From: Candidatus Pseudobacter hemicellulosilyticus
Lineage (GTDB): Bacteria > Bacteroidota > Bacteroidia > Chitinophagales > Chitinophagaceae
DNA: 64,000 nucleotides
Assembly (NCBI GenBank): GCA_029202545.1
Contig: CP119311.1
Coordinates: forward strand, 3,472,001-3,536,000
Direction of reading: 5' to 3'
Below, piece by piece: positions 43,252 through 52,752 of this stretch; within the stretch, counting starts at the first letter, position 1, and every line of letters begins with the position of its first letter. The position numbers and the translations under genes are program-made. The notes beneath the pieces are model-generated. The model was not told the origin of the DNA and made no database searches. It saw only the letters and a list, made by a program, of their open reading frames with translations.

Positions 43252-43504
43252 GTCTGCAAATATTTTTAGGCGCAAAGGGTTATAATAAGATAGTGCCAGT
43301 CGCGGAGCGGAGTTCGACTGAACCCTGCTCCGGCTGGGCTTTTAATTGGTCCGCAAACTTAGAGCAGCTGTATAGCTTAATCCAACTGCATGAGGAAAAG
43401 CAATTTATTAAATGCGGAAAAAAGTAAAGTGTGGTGAGCAAAACCGGTATAGCGGGCGGGTTAACAACTGCATATTCTTTTTCTATACTGATCATAGACT
43501 ATTG

Positions 43505-44518
43505 TCAATGCAGGGCCATGACCGCCCATAAAGCGCCTGCCGAGATCAGGATCCAGAGCAGCGCACCCTGTACAACCGGTCTGAATCCTACGGAAGACAA
43601 TACTTTCCTGGACAGGCCGGAGCCTATCAGGAAAAGTGTGACGGTCAGCCCGGCCCGGGATAGCTGTACCAGGTGGTCGGCTATGCTATGGATCACGGGG
43701 ATATAACTGTTCAGGAGGATAGCCACTACAAACAGGCCGATGAAGTAAGGGAGTTTGATCCTGCTCCTGGCGCCGGGGGTATGGCGGGCATTGGCATTTG
43801 CAGCATCGCCGGCCTTGAAAACGAGGGCGCTGCCGAAAGCGATGGGGATGATCCACAAAGCCCTGGTGAGTTTGACGGTGCTGGCAACCTGCAGGGCCTC
43901 CTTTCCATATTTACTGGCGGCGCCTACCACGGAGCTGGTATCCTGTATGGCAATAGCGCTCCAGATCCCAAACTGCCATTGTGATAGCTGCAGGGCCTGC
44001 CCTATCAGCGGAAATAAAAACAGGGCGAGCGCGTTCAAAATAAAAATGGTGCCCAGGGCCACACTGATCTGTTTTTCTTCTGCTTTAATGACGGGCGATA
44101 AGGCGGCAATAGCGCTGCCGCCACAGATAGCGGTACCTGCTGCAATCAGGTAAGCAGTGATCTTTTCTACTTTCAGTATTTTCCCCAGGAGATAGCCGAG
44201 GAACAGCGTGCCGAAGATGGAAACGATGGTGATAGCAAAGCCTGCTTTACCGGCCTGCAGGGCCGTTTCTATATGTATGCCAAAACCCAGGCCAACTACC
44301 GATACCTGCAACAGGATATGCGTGGCTTTGTGGTTCAGCGCCAGGAAGGGATGGCCGATGAATTGCGCCACCAGTATGCCCAGCAGCAGGGCCAGCGGTG
44401 CGGAGACAAGGCCCGACAGGCATACAAGCAGCATGGTTATAAAAATGATCTCCCGGAAGGTCAGCTGTCTGCTGAGGAATTGTTTGAACCTTGTTGAAAA
44501 TTGCGCCTTATTATCCAT
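43505..44518 (-). CDS. YeiH family putative sulfate/organic anion exporter
   Basis: A 337-residue inner-membrane protein with about ten hydrophobic segments and no signal peptide. The VGLGFGIHIETALQAGKAG motif, the AAGTAICGGSAIAALSPVI motif and the IAIQDTSSVVGAASKYG motif are the conserved YeiH/UPF0324 signatures. The family has been annotated as sulfate exporter; the true substrate is uncertain. It lies 72 bases downstream of a LysR regulator on the same strand, so it is likely co-transcribed with or controlled by it. Confidence 0.93.
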   Translation of the reverse strand: MDNKAQFSTRFKQFLSRQLTFREIIFITMLLVCLSGLVSAPLALLLGILVAQFIGHPFLALNHKATHILLQVSVVGLGFGIHIETALQAGKAGFAITIVSIFGTLFLGYLLGKILKVEKITAYLIAAGTAICGGSAIAALSPVIKAEEKQISVALGTIFILNALALFLFPLIGQALQLSQWQFGIWSAIAIQDTSSVVGAASKYGKEALQVASTVKLTRALWIIPIAFGSALVFKAGDAANANARHTPGARSRIKLPYFIGLFVVAILLNSYIPVIHSIADHLVQLSRAGLTVTLFLIGSGLSRKVLSSVGFRPVVQGALLWILISAGALWAVMALH

Positions 44519-44590
44519 GGTGCCAGACTATTGTTCTGCTGCAAAGATGGATAAGAGGAAGGGCCCGGAGAAATAGCTATTTACGATCCC

Positions 44591-45487
44591 TTATAACTTA
44601 AAGTTATCAGCCGACAGGTGCCTGAGGAATATTTCCTGTAAATAGTGCGCATCGCCCTGCTGGGTGATAAAATAAAAATGGCGTTGTATGTCCAGTCCTT
44701 TCACATCAATGATCTTCAGCTCGCCGGCCCTGAGTTCTTTGAGGATGGAATGAACAGAGAGAAAGGCTACTGAGTGAGAATTGAGGAGATAGGATTTGAT
44801 ACTCTCAATACTTTCCAGCTCCATGTCTTTTTTAAGCTGTGCAAATGGAAGACCTGCTTTTTTCAGGGCGGCAATAATGACTTCGAGCGAACCGGAGCCG
44901 GCTTCCCTGACGAGCATGGGCAGCTTTTTCAGTTCCGCCAGGGAGATGCTGGATTTTTTGACCAGGGGATTATTGGTACTGGCGCAGAGGACCAGCTCGT
45001 CTTTGATAAGAGATGTATATTTCAGGTGCTGGCGCCTGGACTGGCCTTCTACAATGCCCAGGTCTATCTTGTTTTCCGCCAGCATATTTTCAATGATCTC
45101 GGTATTGTGTGCTATGAGCTGGATACTGACATCGGGGAAACGCTGTTTGAAAGAAGCCAGGTATGGGGGGAGATAATATTGCGCTACGGTAGTGCTGGCG
45201 CCTATTTTCAGCGACCCCTTGACGTTTTTGGAGAGGGCGGCCAGGTTGAACTCAATTTTCCGGTAGATATTGAGCAGCTCTTCCGTATGTTTCAGCAGGA
45301 GTGAACCTGCATTTGTTAAGCTGATCCTGGTGCCGTTGCGTTCAAAGAGTTTGGTCTGGTAAAAAACTTCTATCTCGTGGATATGCTTGCTGACGGCCGG
45401 TTGGGTAATAAATAGCTCTGCTGCCGCTTTGGTGAAATTGAGCCGCCGGGCTACCACGTAAAAAACTTTGAGTCTGAAATCGAACAT
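44591..45487 (-). CDS. LysR family transcriptional regulator
   Basis: A 298-residue LysR-type regulator. The N-terminal winged helix (1-60) is clear (FTKAAAELFITQPAVSKHIH), followed by the linker helix and a periplasmic-binding-protein-like effector domain (about 90-295) with IGASTTVAQYYLPPYLASF and the ...NPLVKKSSISLAELKKLP pattern. In enterobacteria a related regulator (YeiE) is linked to yeiH; here the two genes are co-directional, not divergent. It is divergent from the second ECF sigma gene with a 105-base spacer, which probably holds both promoters. Confidence 0.94.
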   Translation of the reverse strand: MFDFRLKVFYVVARRLNFTKAAAELFITQPAVSKHIHEIEVFYQTKLFERNGTRISLTNAGSLLLKHTEELLNIYRKIEFNLAALSKNVKGSLKIGASTTVAQYYLPPYLASFKQRFPDVSIQLIAHNTEIIENMLAENKIDLGIVEGQSRRQHLKYTSLIKDELVLCASTNNPLVKKSSISLAELKKLPMLVREAGSGSLEVIIAALKKAGLPFAQLKKDMELESIESIKSYLLNSHSVAFLSVHSILKELRAGELKIIDVKGLDIQRHFYFITQQGDAHYLQEIFLRHLSADNFKL

Positions 45488-45592
45488 GCGATAGGGTTTT
45501 ACCGGTGCTAAGGTACAGGGATAAAACAGTGGTATGCTGCTAATTTTTATTCTTCTGAATTTTTATTATAGTTTGCAACGGCGAAAACCAGT

Positions 45593-46183
45593 TTGGCAAC
45601 CACCCACACATACCGCGAACCTGACCTGCTGCTGCGTATTGCAGCAGGAGAAGAGACTGCTATGAAGACCTTTTTCGGGCTTTACTTCTCCAGGCTCTAT
45701 TATTTTGCCTATAAACTGATAGCCGATGAGTCAGAGGCGGAAGATATAGCGCAGGAAGCGCTGCTGCAATTCTGGAACCGGAAGACGCAGTTCAGGTATC
45801 AGCAGCTCAGCGAGGCGGAAGCCTTCCTGTTTACGGTGGCCCGTAACAGGTGTTACAACTATAGCAGGGACAGGAACAGCCAGGCGCAGAAACTGGCCGG
45901 CCTGGGCGCCACCCAGGAGATCACAGAGCATTCCCTGGAACTGGCCATTATCCGGGAGGATATCTTTAACCGTATTTATGAGGAGATCCAGCAATTGCCG
46001 TCTGCCCAGGTACAGATTCTGACCATGATCTTCATTGAAAACCTGGAAACAGCTGAAATTGCTGAGCGACTGCATATTACGCCTAATAATGTACGTAATC
46101 AGAAGGCCCGCGCCCTGGAAAAACTGAAGACTGTCCTCATCCGGAAGCGACTGCTGATCCAGTTTTTTTTATTTTTTCATTAA
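45593..46183 (+). CDS. RNA polymerase sigma factor, ECF family (second copy)
   Basis: A 196-residue ECF sigma factor. Region 2 (about 18-85) shows FFGLYFSRLYYFAYKLIADE and EDIAQEALLQFWNRK; region 4 (about 130-185) shows LPSAQVQILTMIFIENLETA and EIAERLHITPNNVRNQKARA. The start appears to be TTG at 45593, because the next in-frame ATG would remove part of region 2. It is expected to be held inactive by the FecR protein encoded 65 bases downstream and to activate the large SusCD cluster that follows. Confidence 0.94.
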   Translation: MATTHTYREPDLLLRIAAGEETAMKTFFGLYFSRLYYFAYKLIADESEAEDIAQEALLQFWNRKTQFRYQQLSEAEAFLFTVARNRCYNYSRDRNSQAQKLAGLGATQEITEHSLELAIIREDIFNRIYEEIQQLPSAQVQILTMIFIENLETAEIAERLHITPNNVRNQKARALEKLKTVLIRKRLLIQFFLFFH

Positions 46184-46260
46184 TTTTTGTGATGTTTCAA
46201 CCTGCTGGCGTGTTTACTTCAGGGAAGCAGCAGTAAACAGGCCGCTTTTTGAGTGATTGT

Positions 46261-47463
46261 ATGGAAAATAACCATGTGCCCATAGCAGCTATTATCTATA
46301 AGCAACTGAAGGAAGAAACGCTTTCAGCGGAGGAGCAGGCATTGCTGGATGAATGGATAGCCCGGTCCCCGGAGAACGAACAGCTGCTGACCCGGCTGAG
46401 AGACGGGAAGGAATGGGCCGGTTACCTGTCCGTCCGTGTTGATGCGGCAAAAGAAGCAAAGGCCTATGAACGGTTTGCAGCGCTGGTAAAGGCCGGGGCT
46501 GACCAACCTGCCGTAGCAGCGGTGATCACTCCGGTGCATCGGGTCCACTTCATGCGCAGGTGGGGCTGGGCTGTGGCCTGTATGTTGTTGTTATCTGGCG
46601 GCCTGGCCTATTATTTCCTGGGGATCGGCGAAAGCAGGCCTCCGGCCAATCCCACCGCTGCCACAGTCCCCGATATCCAGCCTGGTAAGAACGGTGCTAT
46701 CCTGGTCCTGGCAGACGGGTCCAGGGTGTTGCTGGATTCCATCCGGAACGGCTTCATTGCCTTACAGGGAGGCGCCAGGGCTAAAGTGGTCAATGGAACG
46801 CTCTTATATGAGGTGCAGGGCCCTGACCAGGAACTGTTGTATAATACCATGTCAACACCCAAGGGCCGGCAATTTCAGGTGACCCTTCCTGATGGAACAG
46901 GGGTCTGGCTGAATGCCGCCAGCTCCATCCGCTATCCCACCGCCTTCGTAGGTAATGAAAGAAGGGTGGAAGTGACGGGAGAGGTCTATTTTGAAGTGAA
47001 AAAGGATTTCAGGCCCTTTATTGTAGCTGTTGACAACCGGGCGGAGATCACGGTACTGGGTACCAGCTTTAATATCAACAGCTATACCAATGAGACCAGT
47101 ATAAAAGCTACCCTGCTGCAGGGAGCGGTACAGGTAAGCAAAGGCGGGCAGCAGATTGTGCTCAGACCCGGAGAACAGGCTGATGTGCAACAAAATATCC
47201 GGGTGGCCAAAGCGGTTGACCTGGACAAGGTAATGGCCTGGAAGGCGGGACTGTTCAATTTTGAAGATGTTTCCCTGGAAGCCGCCATGCGGCAGCTGGA
47301 ACGCTGGTACGATATAACCGTCATTTACGAAAAAGGGGTACCCAAAATAGAACTGGAAGGAGAAATGTCAAAAGACATTACCCTGAATGGTCTGATGAAT
47401 GTATTGAAAGAATTGGGGGTACATTACAGGCTTGAAGACAGGAAGCTGTTCATAGTTCCCTGA
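46261..47463 (+). CDS. FecR family anti-sigma factor (second copy)
   Basis: A 400-residue protein from ATG 46261 (MENNHVPIAA; a TTG 12 bases earlier is possible). The cytoplasmic domain (1-95) is rich in acidic residues; one membrane helix lies near 100-120 (WGWAVACMLLLSGGLAYYFL). The periplasmic FecR domain (about 185-290) includes TVSTPKGRQFQVTLPDGTGVWLNAAS-like sequence (MSTPKGRQFQVTLPDGTGVW) and RRVEVTGEVYFEV. The C-terminal DUF4974 domain (about 320-400) has FNFEDVSLEAAMRQLERWYD. It transmits the substrate-loaded state of the STN-bearing SusC to the sigma factor. The 262-base gap to susC carries a terminator on the opposite strand. Confidence 0.95.
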   Translation: MENNHVPIAAIIYKQLKEETLSAEEQALLDEWIARSPENEQLLTRLRDGKEWAGYLSVRVDAAKEAKAYERFAALVKAGADQPAVAAVITPVHRVHFMRRWGWAVACMLLLSGGLAYYFLGIGESRPPANPTAATVPDIQPGKNGAILVLADGSRVLLDSIRNGFIALQGGARAKVVNGTLLYEVQGPDQELLYNTMSTPKGRQFQVTLPDGTGVWLNAASSIRYPTAFVGNERRVEVTGEVYFEVKKDFRPFIVAVDNRAEITVLGTSFNINSYTNETSIKATLLQGAVQVSKGGQQIVLRPGEQADVQQNIRVAKAVDLDKVMAWKAGLFNFEDVSLEAAMRQLERWYDITVIYEKGVPKIELEGEMSKDITLNGLMNVLKELGVHYRLEDRKLFIVP

Positions 47464-47630
47464 GCCATTTAAACTTATTCCACCTTATCATAGCAATTGA
47501 AAATTCAGGGCAGCCGGTCGTAACGCTGCCAGCAGGTACTTACTGCCTGAAGCTTCGCCATATGAATGTGTATGGTATTGTCCGGACCGGTGTATGAGAA
47601 CGGTCTGTTTCCATAAACAGGGATGGCCAT

Positions 47631-47712
47631 AAAAAACCGGAAGTGTTGGAACCACTCCCGGCGAATTGTATGGCCGATCCAAATGACGTCTAACCATTTT
47701 TTTCAACCAAAA
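47631..47712 (-). ncRNA. Candidate antisense small RNA, fecR-susC intergenic region (locus 2)
   Basis: On the minus strand, opposite to fecR and susC, CCGGGAGTG (47661-47653) pairs with CACTTCCGG (47645-47637) with one G-U, around the loop GTTCCAA, and runs into six T (47636-47631): a clear intrinsic terminator with no minus-strand gene to serve. TACCTTTG on the minus strand (47726-47719) matches the TAnnTTTG -7 consensus exactly and would start an RNA of about 80 bases; a second weaker site is GTCATTTG (47687-47680). The terminator end (CCGGTTTTTTATGG) resembles that of locus 1 (CCGGTTTTTTTATGG). The 5' end is uncertain. Confidence 0.45.
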
Positions 47713-47718
47713 CTTACC

Positions 47719-47726
47719 CAAAGGTA
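47719..47726 (-). promoter_or_regulatory. Candidate -7 element for the antisense RNA at locus 2
   Basis: TACCTTTG on the minus strand is an exact TAnnTTTG match that overlaps the first base of the proposed susC start. No clear TTG -33 element lies at the right distance. Confidence 0.35.
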
Positions 47727-50700
47727 TGCGAAAATTTCCTTTTGGGTTCTGCCATGCCCTGCCTGCATGCAGGCAAGCATGGAGTAGAACAATTACCAAA
47801 ACACTGCTGGTTATGAAACTGACCATTTTATTGATGACTGTCGCCTTGCTATCGGCCCGGGCCGAAGGATGGGGGCAGACGATCACCCTGTCGGGGAAAG
47901 ACCTTTCCCTGAAGGAGGTTTTCACTGCGATCAAAAAACAAACGGGTTATGTGACCCTGCACAACAAGGAACTGCTCTCCACTGCCGCCCCTGTTACGGT
48001 ATCTGTACGCAATATGCCGCTGCAGGACCTGCTGAACAGGGTCTTTGCCAATCAGCCGCTCAAGTATGTCATTGAAGGAAAAACAATTGTTGTTTCTTCC
48101 AGAACCGCTGTTCCGACGGCTGTTCCCCTGCCCGCTGGATCCTTCGGGGCGGCAGCTGATACCCTGCTCATTGTAAGGGGCCGGGTCCTGGATATGAACA
48201 GTGACCCTGTTACCGGAGCAACGGTAGCTAATATGCGCACCAGACAGGCTGTGGCCTCGGACAAGAATGGGCTCTTTTCCATCAGGGCCCGTATAGATGA
48301 TGTACTGGAGATCACCTTCATTGGCCTGGAGAAACGCGAATGGCGGGTACGGTCTGCTTCCGCCGGGGTGATCCAGCTTAAACAATCAGAGGAATCTATC
48401 AAGGAAGTGATTGTTACCGGCCTGGTAGACCGCCAGGGCCAGAGTTTTACAGGCGCTGCCGTTACCTACACCCAGAAAGAGCTGATGCAGGTAGGCAACA
48501 GGAACGTGATCCAGAGCCTCAAGAATATTGATCCTTCCTTCCGGATCATGGATAACCTGTCTATGGGTTCTGATCCCAACAGCCTGCCTGAGATCCAGAT
48601 GCGGGGACAAAGCTCCCTGCCCAACCTGCAGGGAGATTTCAGCGGTAACCCTAACCAGCCCCTGTTTATCCTGGACGGTTTTGAAACTACCCTGCAAAGG
48701 GTATTTGACCTGAATATGAATCGTGTTGCCAGTGTTACCCTGCTGAAAGATGCTGCAGCCAAGGCCATTTATGGTTCCCGCGCTGCCAACGGGGTAGTGG
48801 TGATAGAGACCGTAAGGCCTGCAAGGGGTAAGCTGCGGGTAATGTATTCCGGAGATGTGGCTATGGAAGCGCCGGACCTGACAGATTATAACCTGATGGA
48901 TGCGGGGGAGAAGCTGGCCTTTGAAAAAGAAAGGGGGATCTATAAAAATTTCACTTTTGGTGCATCCGGCGTCCAGGAAAGAGACCTGATCTACCAGGAA
49001 AATTATGATAATGTACTGAGGGGTGTCAATACTTACTGGCTCAGCCAGCCCCTGCGTACCGGTGTAAGCTCCAGGCATGCGCTGAACCTGGAAGGGGGCG
49101 ATATTAACATGCGCTACCAGGCCGGTATCACCTACAATAATAATACAGGGGTAATGAAAGGGTCCGGCAGGAATACGATGGCGCTCTTCACTACGCTTTC
49201 CTACACCTACAGAAATATTATTTTCCGGAACCAGCTGGAGTTCAACCGCAACGTGTCTACCAATTCACCTTATGGTACTTTTGCGGATTACACAAAGCTC
49301 AACCAGTATTACAGTCCCTATGATGAGAACGGTAACCTGGTCAGGGTCATGGGTACCTATCCTTTCAGCTATAACGGTACAAGCGACAGGAATGTGTACA
49401 ATCCCCTGTACAATGCTACGCTCAATGTGAAGTCGGAAAATGCTTATTCCCAGCTGATCAATAATTTTTATATCGACTGGCGGATCACGCCTGCCCTGCG
49501 TGCTACGGGAAGTGTTTCTTATACCCGCAATGAAAGCAGTTCAGATGTGTTCCTGCCGCCCAGCCATACCAGCTTCAATAACTATGATGCCAATGGTTTG
49601 TCTGATCGTAAAGGCACCTATACCAAAGGCGATGGTTTCAGCCAGAGCATCATCTCCAATATCGGGCTTAACTACAACAAGCTGTTTGGCCGGCACCAGC
49701 TGCTGACCAACGTTACCTGGAACCTCAATACCAGGCGGGATGCCAATACAACAGTGATAGCAGAAGGCTTTGGCAGTGATGATGTGGACAATATTTCCTT
49801 TGCTACCAAATATGCACAGAACACCAGGCCTTCCGCTACCGATAACCGGGTGCGGGAAATAGGTGTGGTGGGTATCCTGGGGTATGCGTATGACGACCGT
49901 TATCTCCTGGATGCTTCGGTTCGTTCCTCTGGTTCTTCCATGTTTGGCGTAGAGAACCGCTGGGGTGTTTTCTGGTCGGTAGGCGCCGGCTGGAATGTGC
50001 ATAAGGAAGCTTTCCTGCAAAATGTTTCCTGGCTTAGCCAGCTCCGGTTCCGTTCTTCCTATGGGTATACCGGGGCGCAGAATTTCAACCCGTTCCAGGG
50101 TCGTACCCGTTATACTTTTGGTGATATCGTCTACAATAACGGACTTGGCGCAGAACTGATAGGGTTGCCCAATTCCTCTCTGAAATGGCAGCGGAAAATG
50201 GATTTTAACGCCGGTTTTGATATGGTGGTCAGACGATATCTCACCCTGCGCTTTGATTATTCAAAAGGGGTTACCACTGATCTGCTGGTGGATATGACCA
50301 TTCCTCCTTCCATGGGCTTCACCACCTACAAAGAGAATGTGGGGGAAATACATAATACCGGCTATGAGTTTTCAGTGGGTGTTACACCCTGGCGGAACGA
50401 CCGGAAACGGGCCTGGATAACGCTTAACTTCTCAGGCGCTCATTTTGAGAACAAGCTGCAGAAAGTATATGACATTTTCACTACCTGGAATGAGAAGCAG
50501 GATGCAGACAAGAACCAAAGCACCTCTGCTACTACCTTTGACCGGAGTGTCTATCGCCGTCCTGCCGTATACCTGATAGAAGGCCAGTCCATGAATGCCA
50601 TATGGGGCGTACGTTCACTGGGCATTGATCCCCTTACCGGGCAGGAAATGTTCCTGGATGCAGATGGTAAAAGCACCTGGACCTGGAGTACGGCCAACCA

Positions 50701-51187
50701 GGTCATTATAGGCGACAACACGCCAAGGCTCAACGGTACCATCGGGCTGAATGCAGGTTATGCAGGGTTCACCCTGGCGGTGGCCTGTACCTATCGTTTC
50801 GGGGGCGACCTGTATAATACTACCCTTCTTGAACGGATAGAAAATGTAACCGGGATGGATAACCTGGACAAGCGGATCCTGGAATCCTGGCGTAACGCGG
50901 GAGATGTTTCAAAATACCGGGCGCTGACGCTTACCGGCGGCACTACGCCGGTGTATACAAGGCCAACCTCCCGTTTTGTGCAAAAGGATAATGAGCTGTA
51001 TGTTTCCTCGCTCAACCTGTCGTACGATTTTTACAGGCAGTCCTGGCTCAAAAAACTGGGTATGGATAACCTGCGCTGCTCATTTTATATGAATGAACTG
51101 ATGCGCCTCTCTACTGTACGGATAGAGCGGGGCACCAGCTATCCGTTTGCGCGTAATTTTTCATTCCAGGTACAAGCATCATTTTAG
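47726..51187 (+). CDS. SusC/RagA TonB-linked outer-membrane channel with STN domain (second copy)
   Basis: A 1153-residue transporter. Two starts are possible: ATG 47726, or ATG 47813, which begins directly at the signal peptide MKLTILLMTVALLSARAEG and gives 1124 residues. Then come the STN domain (about 53-118, LSLKEVFTAIKKQTGYVTLH), the carboxypeptidase-regulatory-like domain (about 150-225), a TonB-box-like IKEVIVTG, the plug (about 235-365, QMRGQSSLPN, SVTLLKDAAAKAIYGSRAAN) and a barrel ending NFSFQVQASF. It is expected to import a substrate captured by the downstream SusD and to signal to FecR. A 31-base imperfect palindrome lies between the two candidate starts. Confidence 0.95.
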   Translation: MRKFPFGFCHALPACRQAWSRTITKTLLVMKLTILLMTVALLSARAEGWGQTITLSGKDLSLKEVFTAIKKQTGYVTLHNKELLSTAAPVTVSVRNMPLQDLLNRVFANQPLKYVIEGKTIVVSSRTAVPTAVPLPAGSFGAAADTLLIVRGRVLDMNSDPVTGATVANMRTRQAVASDKNGLFSIRARIDDVLEITFIGLEKREWRVRSASAGVIQLKQSEESIKEVIVTGLVDRQGQSFTGAAVTYTQKELMQVGNRNVIQSLKNIDPSFRIMDNLSMGSDPNSLPEIQMRGQSSLPNLQGDFSGNPNQPLFILDGFETTLQRVFDLNMNRVASVTLLKDAAAKAIYGSRAANGVVVIETVRPARGKLRVMYSGDVAMEAPDLTDYNLMDAGEKLAFEKERGIYKNFTFGASGVQERDLIYQENYDNVLRGVNTYWLSQPLRTGVSSRHALNLEGGDINMRYQAGITYNNNTGVMKGSGRNTMALFTTLSYTYRNIIFRNQLEFNRNVSTNSPYGTFADYTKLNQYYSPYDENGNLVRVMGTYPFSYNGTSDRNVYNPLYNATLNVKSENAYSQLINNFYIDWRITPALRATGSVSYTRNESSSDVFLPPSHTSFNNYDANGLSDRKGTYTKGDGFSQSIISNIGLNYNKLFGRHQLLTNVTWNLNTRRDANTTVIAEGFGSDDVDNISFATKYAQNTRPSATDNRVREIGVVGILGYAYDDRYLLDASVRSSGSSMFGVENRWGVFWSVGAGWNVHKEAFLQNVSWLSQLRFRSSYGYTGAQNFNPFQGRTRYTFGDIVYNNGLGAELIGLPNSSLKWQRKMDFNAGFDMVVRRYLTLRFDYSKGVTTDLLVDMTIPPSMGFTTYKENVGEIHNTGYEFSVGVTPWRNDRKRAWITLNFSGAHFENKLQKVYDIFTTWNEKQDADKNQSTSATTFDRSVYRRPAVYLIEGQSMNAIWGVRSLGIDPLTGQEMFLDADGKSTWTWSTANQVIIGDNTPRLNGTIGLNAGYAGFTLAVACTYRFGGDLYNTTLLERIENVTGMDNLDKRILESWRNAGDVSKYRALTLTGGTTPVYTRPTSRFVQKDNELYVSSLNLSYDFYRQSWLKKLGMDNLRCSFYMNELMRLSTVRIERGTSYPFARNFSFQVQASF
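47752..47782. repeat. Palindromic element in the susC 5' region (locus 2)
   Basis: The core TGCCTGCATGCAGGCA (47760-47775) is a perfect 16-base palindrome, flanked by CCATGC (47752-47757) and GCATGG (47777-47782). If translated it encodes LPACRQAW. Similar GCCTGC..GCAGGC palindromes are found as dispersed repeats in Bacteroidota genomes, so this may be a repeat inserted in the leader. Confidence 0.5.
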
Positions 51188-51210
51188 TCCTCATCAAAAC
51201 GTTCTGCACA

Positions 51211-52728
51211 ATGAAATTATTCAAATATATCCTGATCGTGTGTGTGGCCCTGTCAGCCGTTTCCTGCAAGAAATGGCTGGATGTAAAGCCTACTTCAGAG
51301 CTTGACGGCTCAGACCTGTTTGCTTCCGAGCGGGGATACAGGGAAGCGTTGACAGGTGTATATGCCAACCTGACCAAACCCGCATTGTATGGCCGGGAAA
51401 TGACCTGGGGCGCCGTGGATATAGTGTCCGGGAACTATGGCTCTTCTTTCTACGGTAACTACGGGGCGCTTGCCAGCTACGTGTACAAGCGGGAGAATAC
51501 CGGCTACAGTGAGTATGTTATGCCTTATATCAATCCCATCTGGCCGGGTGTATACAAACAGATCGCCAACATCAACAGCCTGCTGGAAACCATTGATGCC
51601 AACAAAGGGGTCTTCAAGGATGATAATTACAGTCTGATCAAAGGCGAGGCGGTAGGGCTCAGGGCTTTCCTGCATTTTGAGCTGCTTAGCCTGTATGGGC
51701 CTTCCTACGCTTCCGGCGGGGCAGGTACAGCCGCCATCCCCTACGTAGATAAGCTCAGTACCCTGATCACGCCGCTTATTTCGGTGGACAGTGCTATGGG
51801 ACTTATTATCCGTGATCTGCAGCAGGCCAAAACCCTGCTGGTGAACGACCCTATGCACCTGGGCGTAGCGCCCACAGCTATCCAGGCGCCTATCCCGGTG
51901 TCCCCCTACACCAGTTTCGGTGTGGGTATTTACCATAACCGCCGCTTCACCTTCAACTATTACGCGGCTGTAGCCACGCTGGCCAGGGCCTACCTGTGGA
52001 AAGGGGATAAGACCAATGCACTGGCACAGGCCAAAGAGATCATCAATGATCAGCCGGCCAGGTTCCCCTGGGTGGTCAGCACCCGGGTGGTGCTGCCTTC
52101 TACCGTGTCTTCGTCCCAGGACAGGACCTTTGCCACGGAACATATTTTTGCGCTGAATATTAAACTGCTCAATGATTACCAGGACGGACTTATTTACCAG
52201 GGTGCATCGCGTGTCAGCTTTGGTTTTGCTTTTGTTCCGCAGGCTTACAGCAGCTCAGGGGCGGTATTTGAAGGCAGTACGGATATCCGGAGAAATAACC
52301 TGGCTACGGCCTATAGCGGCACAGCCATTGTCTGTAACAAATTTCACCAGGTGTATGGCACCACGCCTGTTTATAGCTTCCTGCAGGAACGCCTGCCGCT
52401 GATCCGCACGGCTGAAATATACTATATAGCGGCAGAATGTGAAGCCGATCCTTCGGTGGCCAGGAATTATATGGATTCTGTCCGGTCCCGGCGCGGGCTG
52501 GCCAATATGCCGCTATCCTCCTCCATTACCAGGGAGCAGCTGGATATTGAGATCAGGAAAGAATACCAGAAGGAATTTATAGGAGAAGGTCGCCTCTGGT
52601 TCTACCAGAAACGCCTTGATATTGACCTTGCCAGCGCTGCCAGTCAGTCCATATTCAAAACCTCCGCTGCTTTCCGTAAGAATGCTTACGTTTTTGATCG
52701 CCCGGATGATGAGGATGGTAACAGATAA
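51211..52728 (+). CDS. SusD/RagB family nutrient-binding lipoprotein (second copy)
   Basis: A 505-residue surface lipoprotein with signal peptide and lipidated Cys19 (VALSAVSC), directly followed by the SusD motif KKWLDVKPTSEL. Other hallmarks are SERGYREALTGVYANLT, the IKGEAVGLRAFLHFELLSLY helix, YAAVATLARAYLWKGDKTNA, and the C-terminal LIRTAEIYYIAAECEADPS and EYQKEFIGEGRLWFYQKRL. It is the partner of the SusC encoded 23 bases upstream. The C-terminal region is shorter than in starch- or glycan-type SusD, as is usual in clusters with DUF4843 and PKD-like lipoproteins. Confidence 0.95.
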   Translation: MKLFKYILIVCVALSAVSCKKWLDVKPTSELDGSDLFASERGYREALTGVYANLTKPALYGREMTWGAVDIVSGNYGSSFYGNYGALASYVYKRENTGYSEYVMPYINPIWPGVYKQIANINSLLETIDANKGVFKDDNYSLIKGEAVGLRAFLHFELLSLYGPSYASGGAGTAAIPYVDKLSTLITPLISVDSAMGLIIRDLQQAKTLLVNDPMHLGVAPTAIQAPIPVSPYTSFGVGIYHNRRFTFNYYAAVATLARAYLWKGDKTNALAQAKEIINDQPARFPWVVSTRVVLPSTVSSSQDRTFATEHIFALNIKLLNDYQDGLIYQGASRVSFGFAFVPQAYSSSGAVFEGSTDIRRNNLATAYSGTAIVCNKFHQVYGTTPVYSFLQERLPLIRTAEIYYIAAECEADPSVARNYMDSVRSRRGLANMPLSSSITREQLDIEIRKEYQKEFIGEGRLWFYQKRLDIDLASAASQSIFKTSAAFRKNAYVFDRPDDEDGNR

Positions 52729-52752
52729 TTCACCCCAATAAGTAATCGTTTT

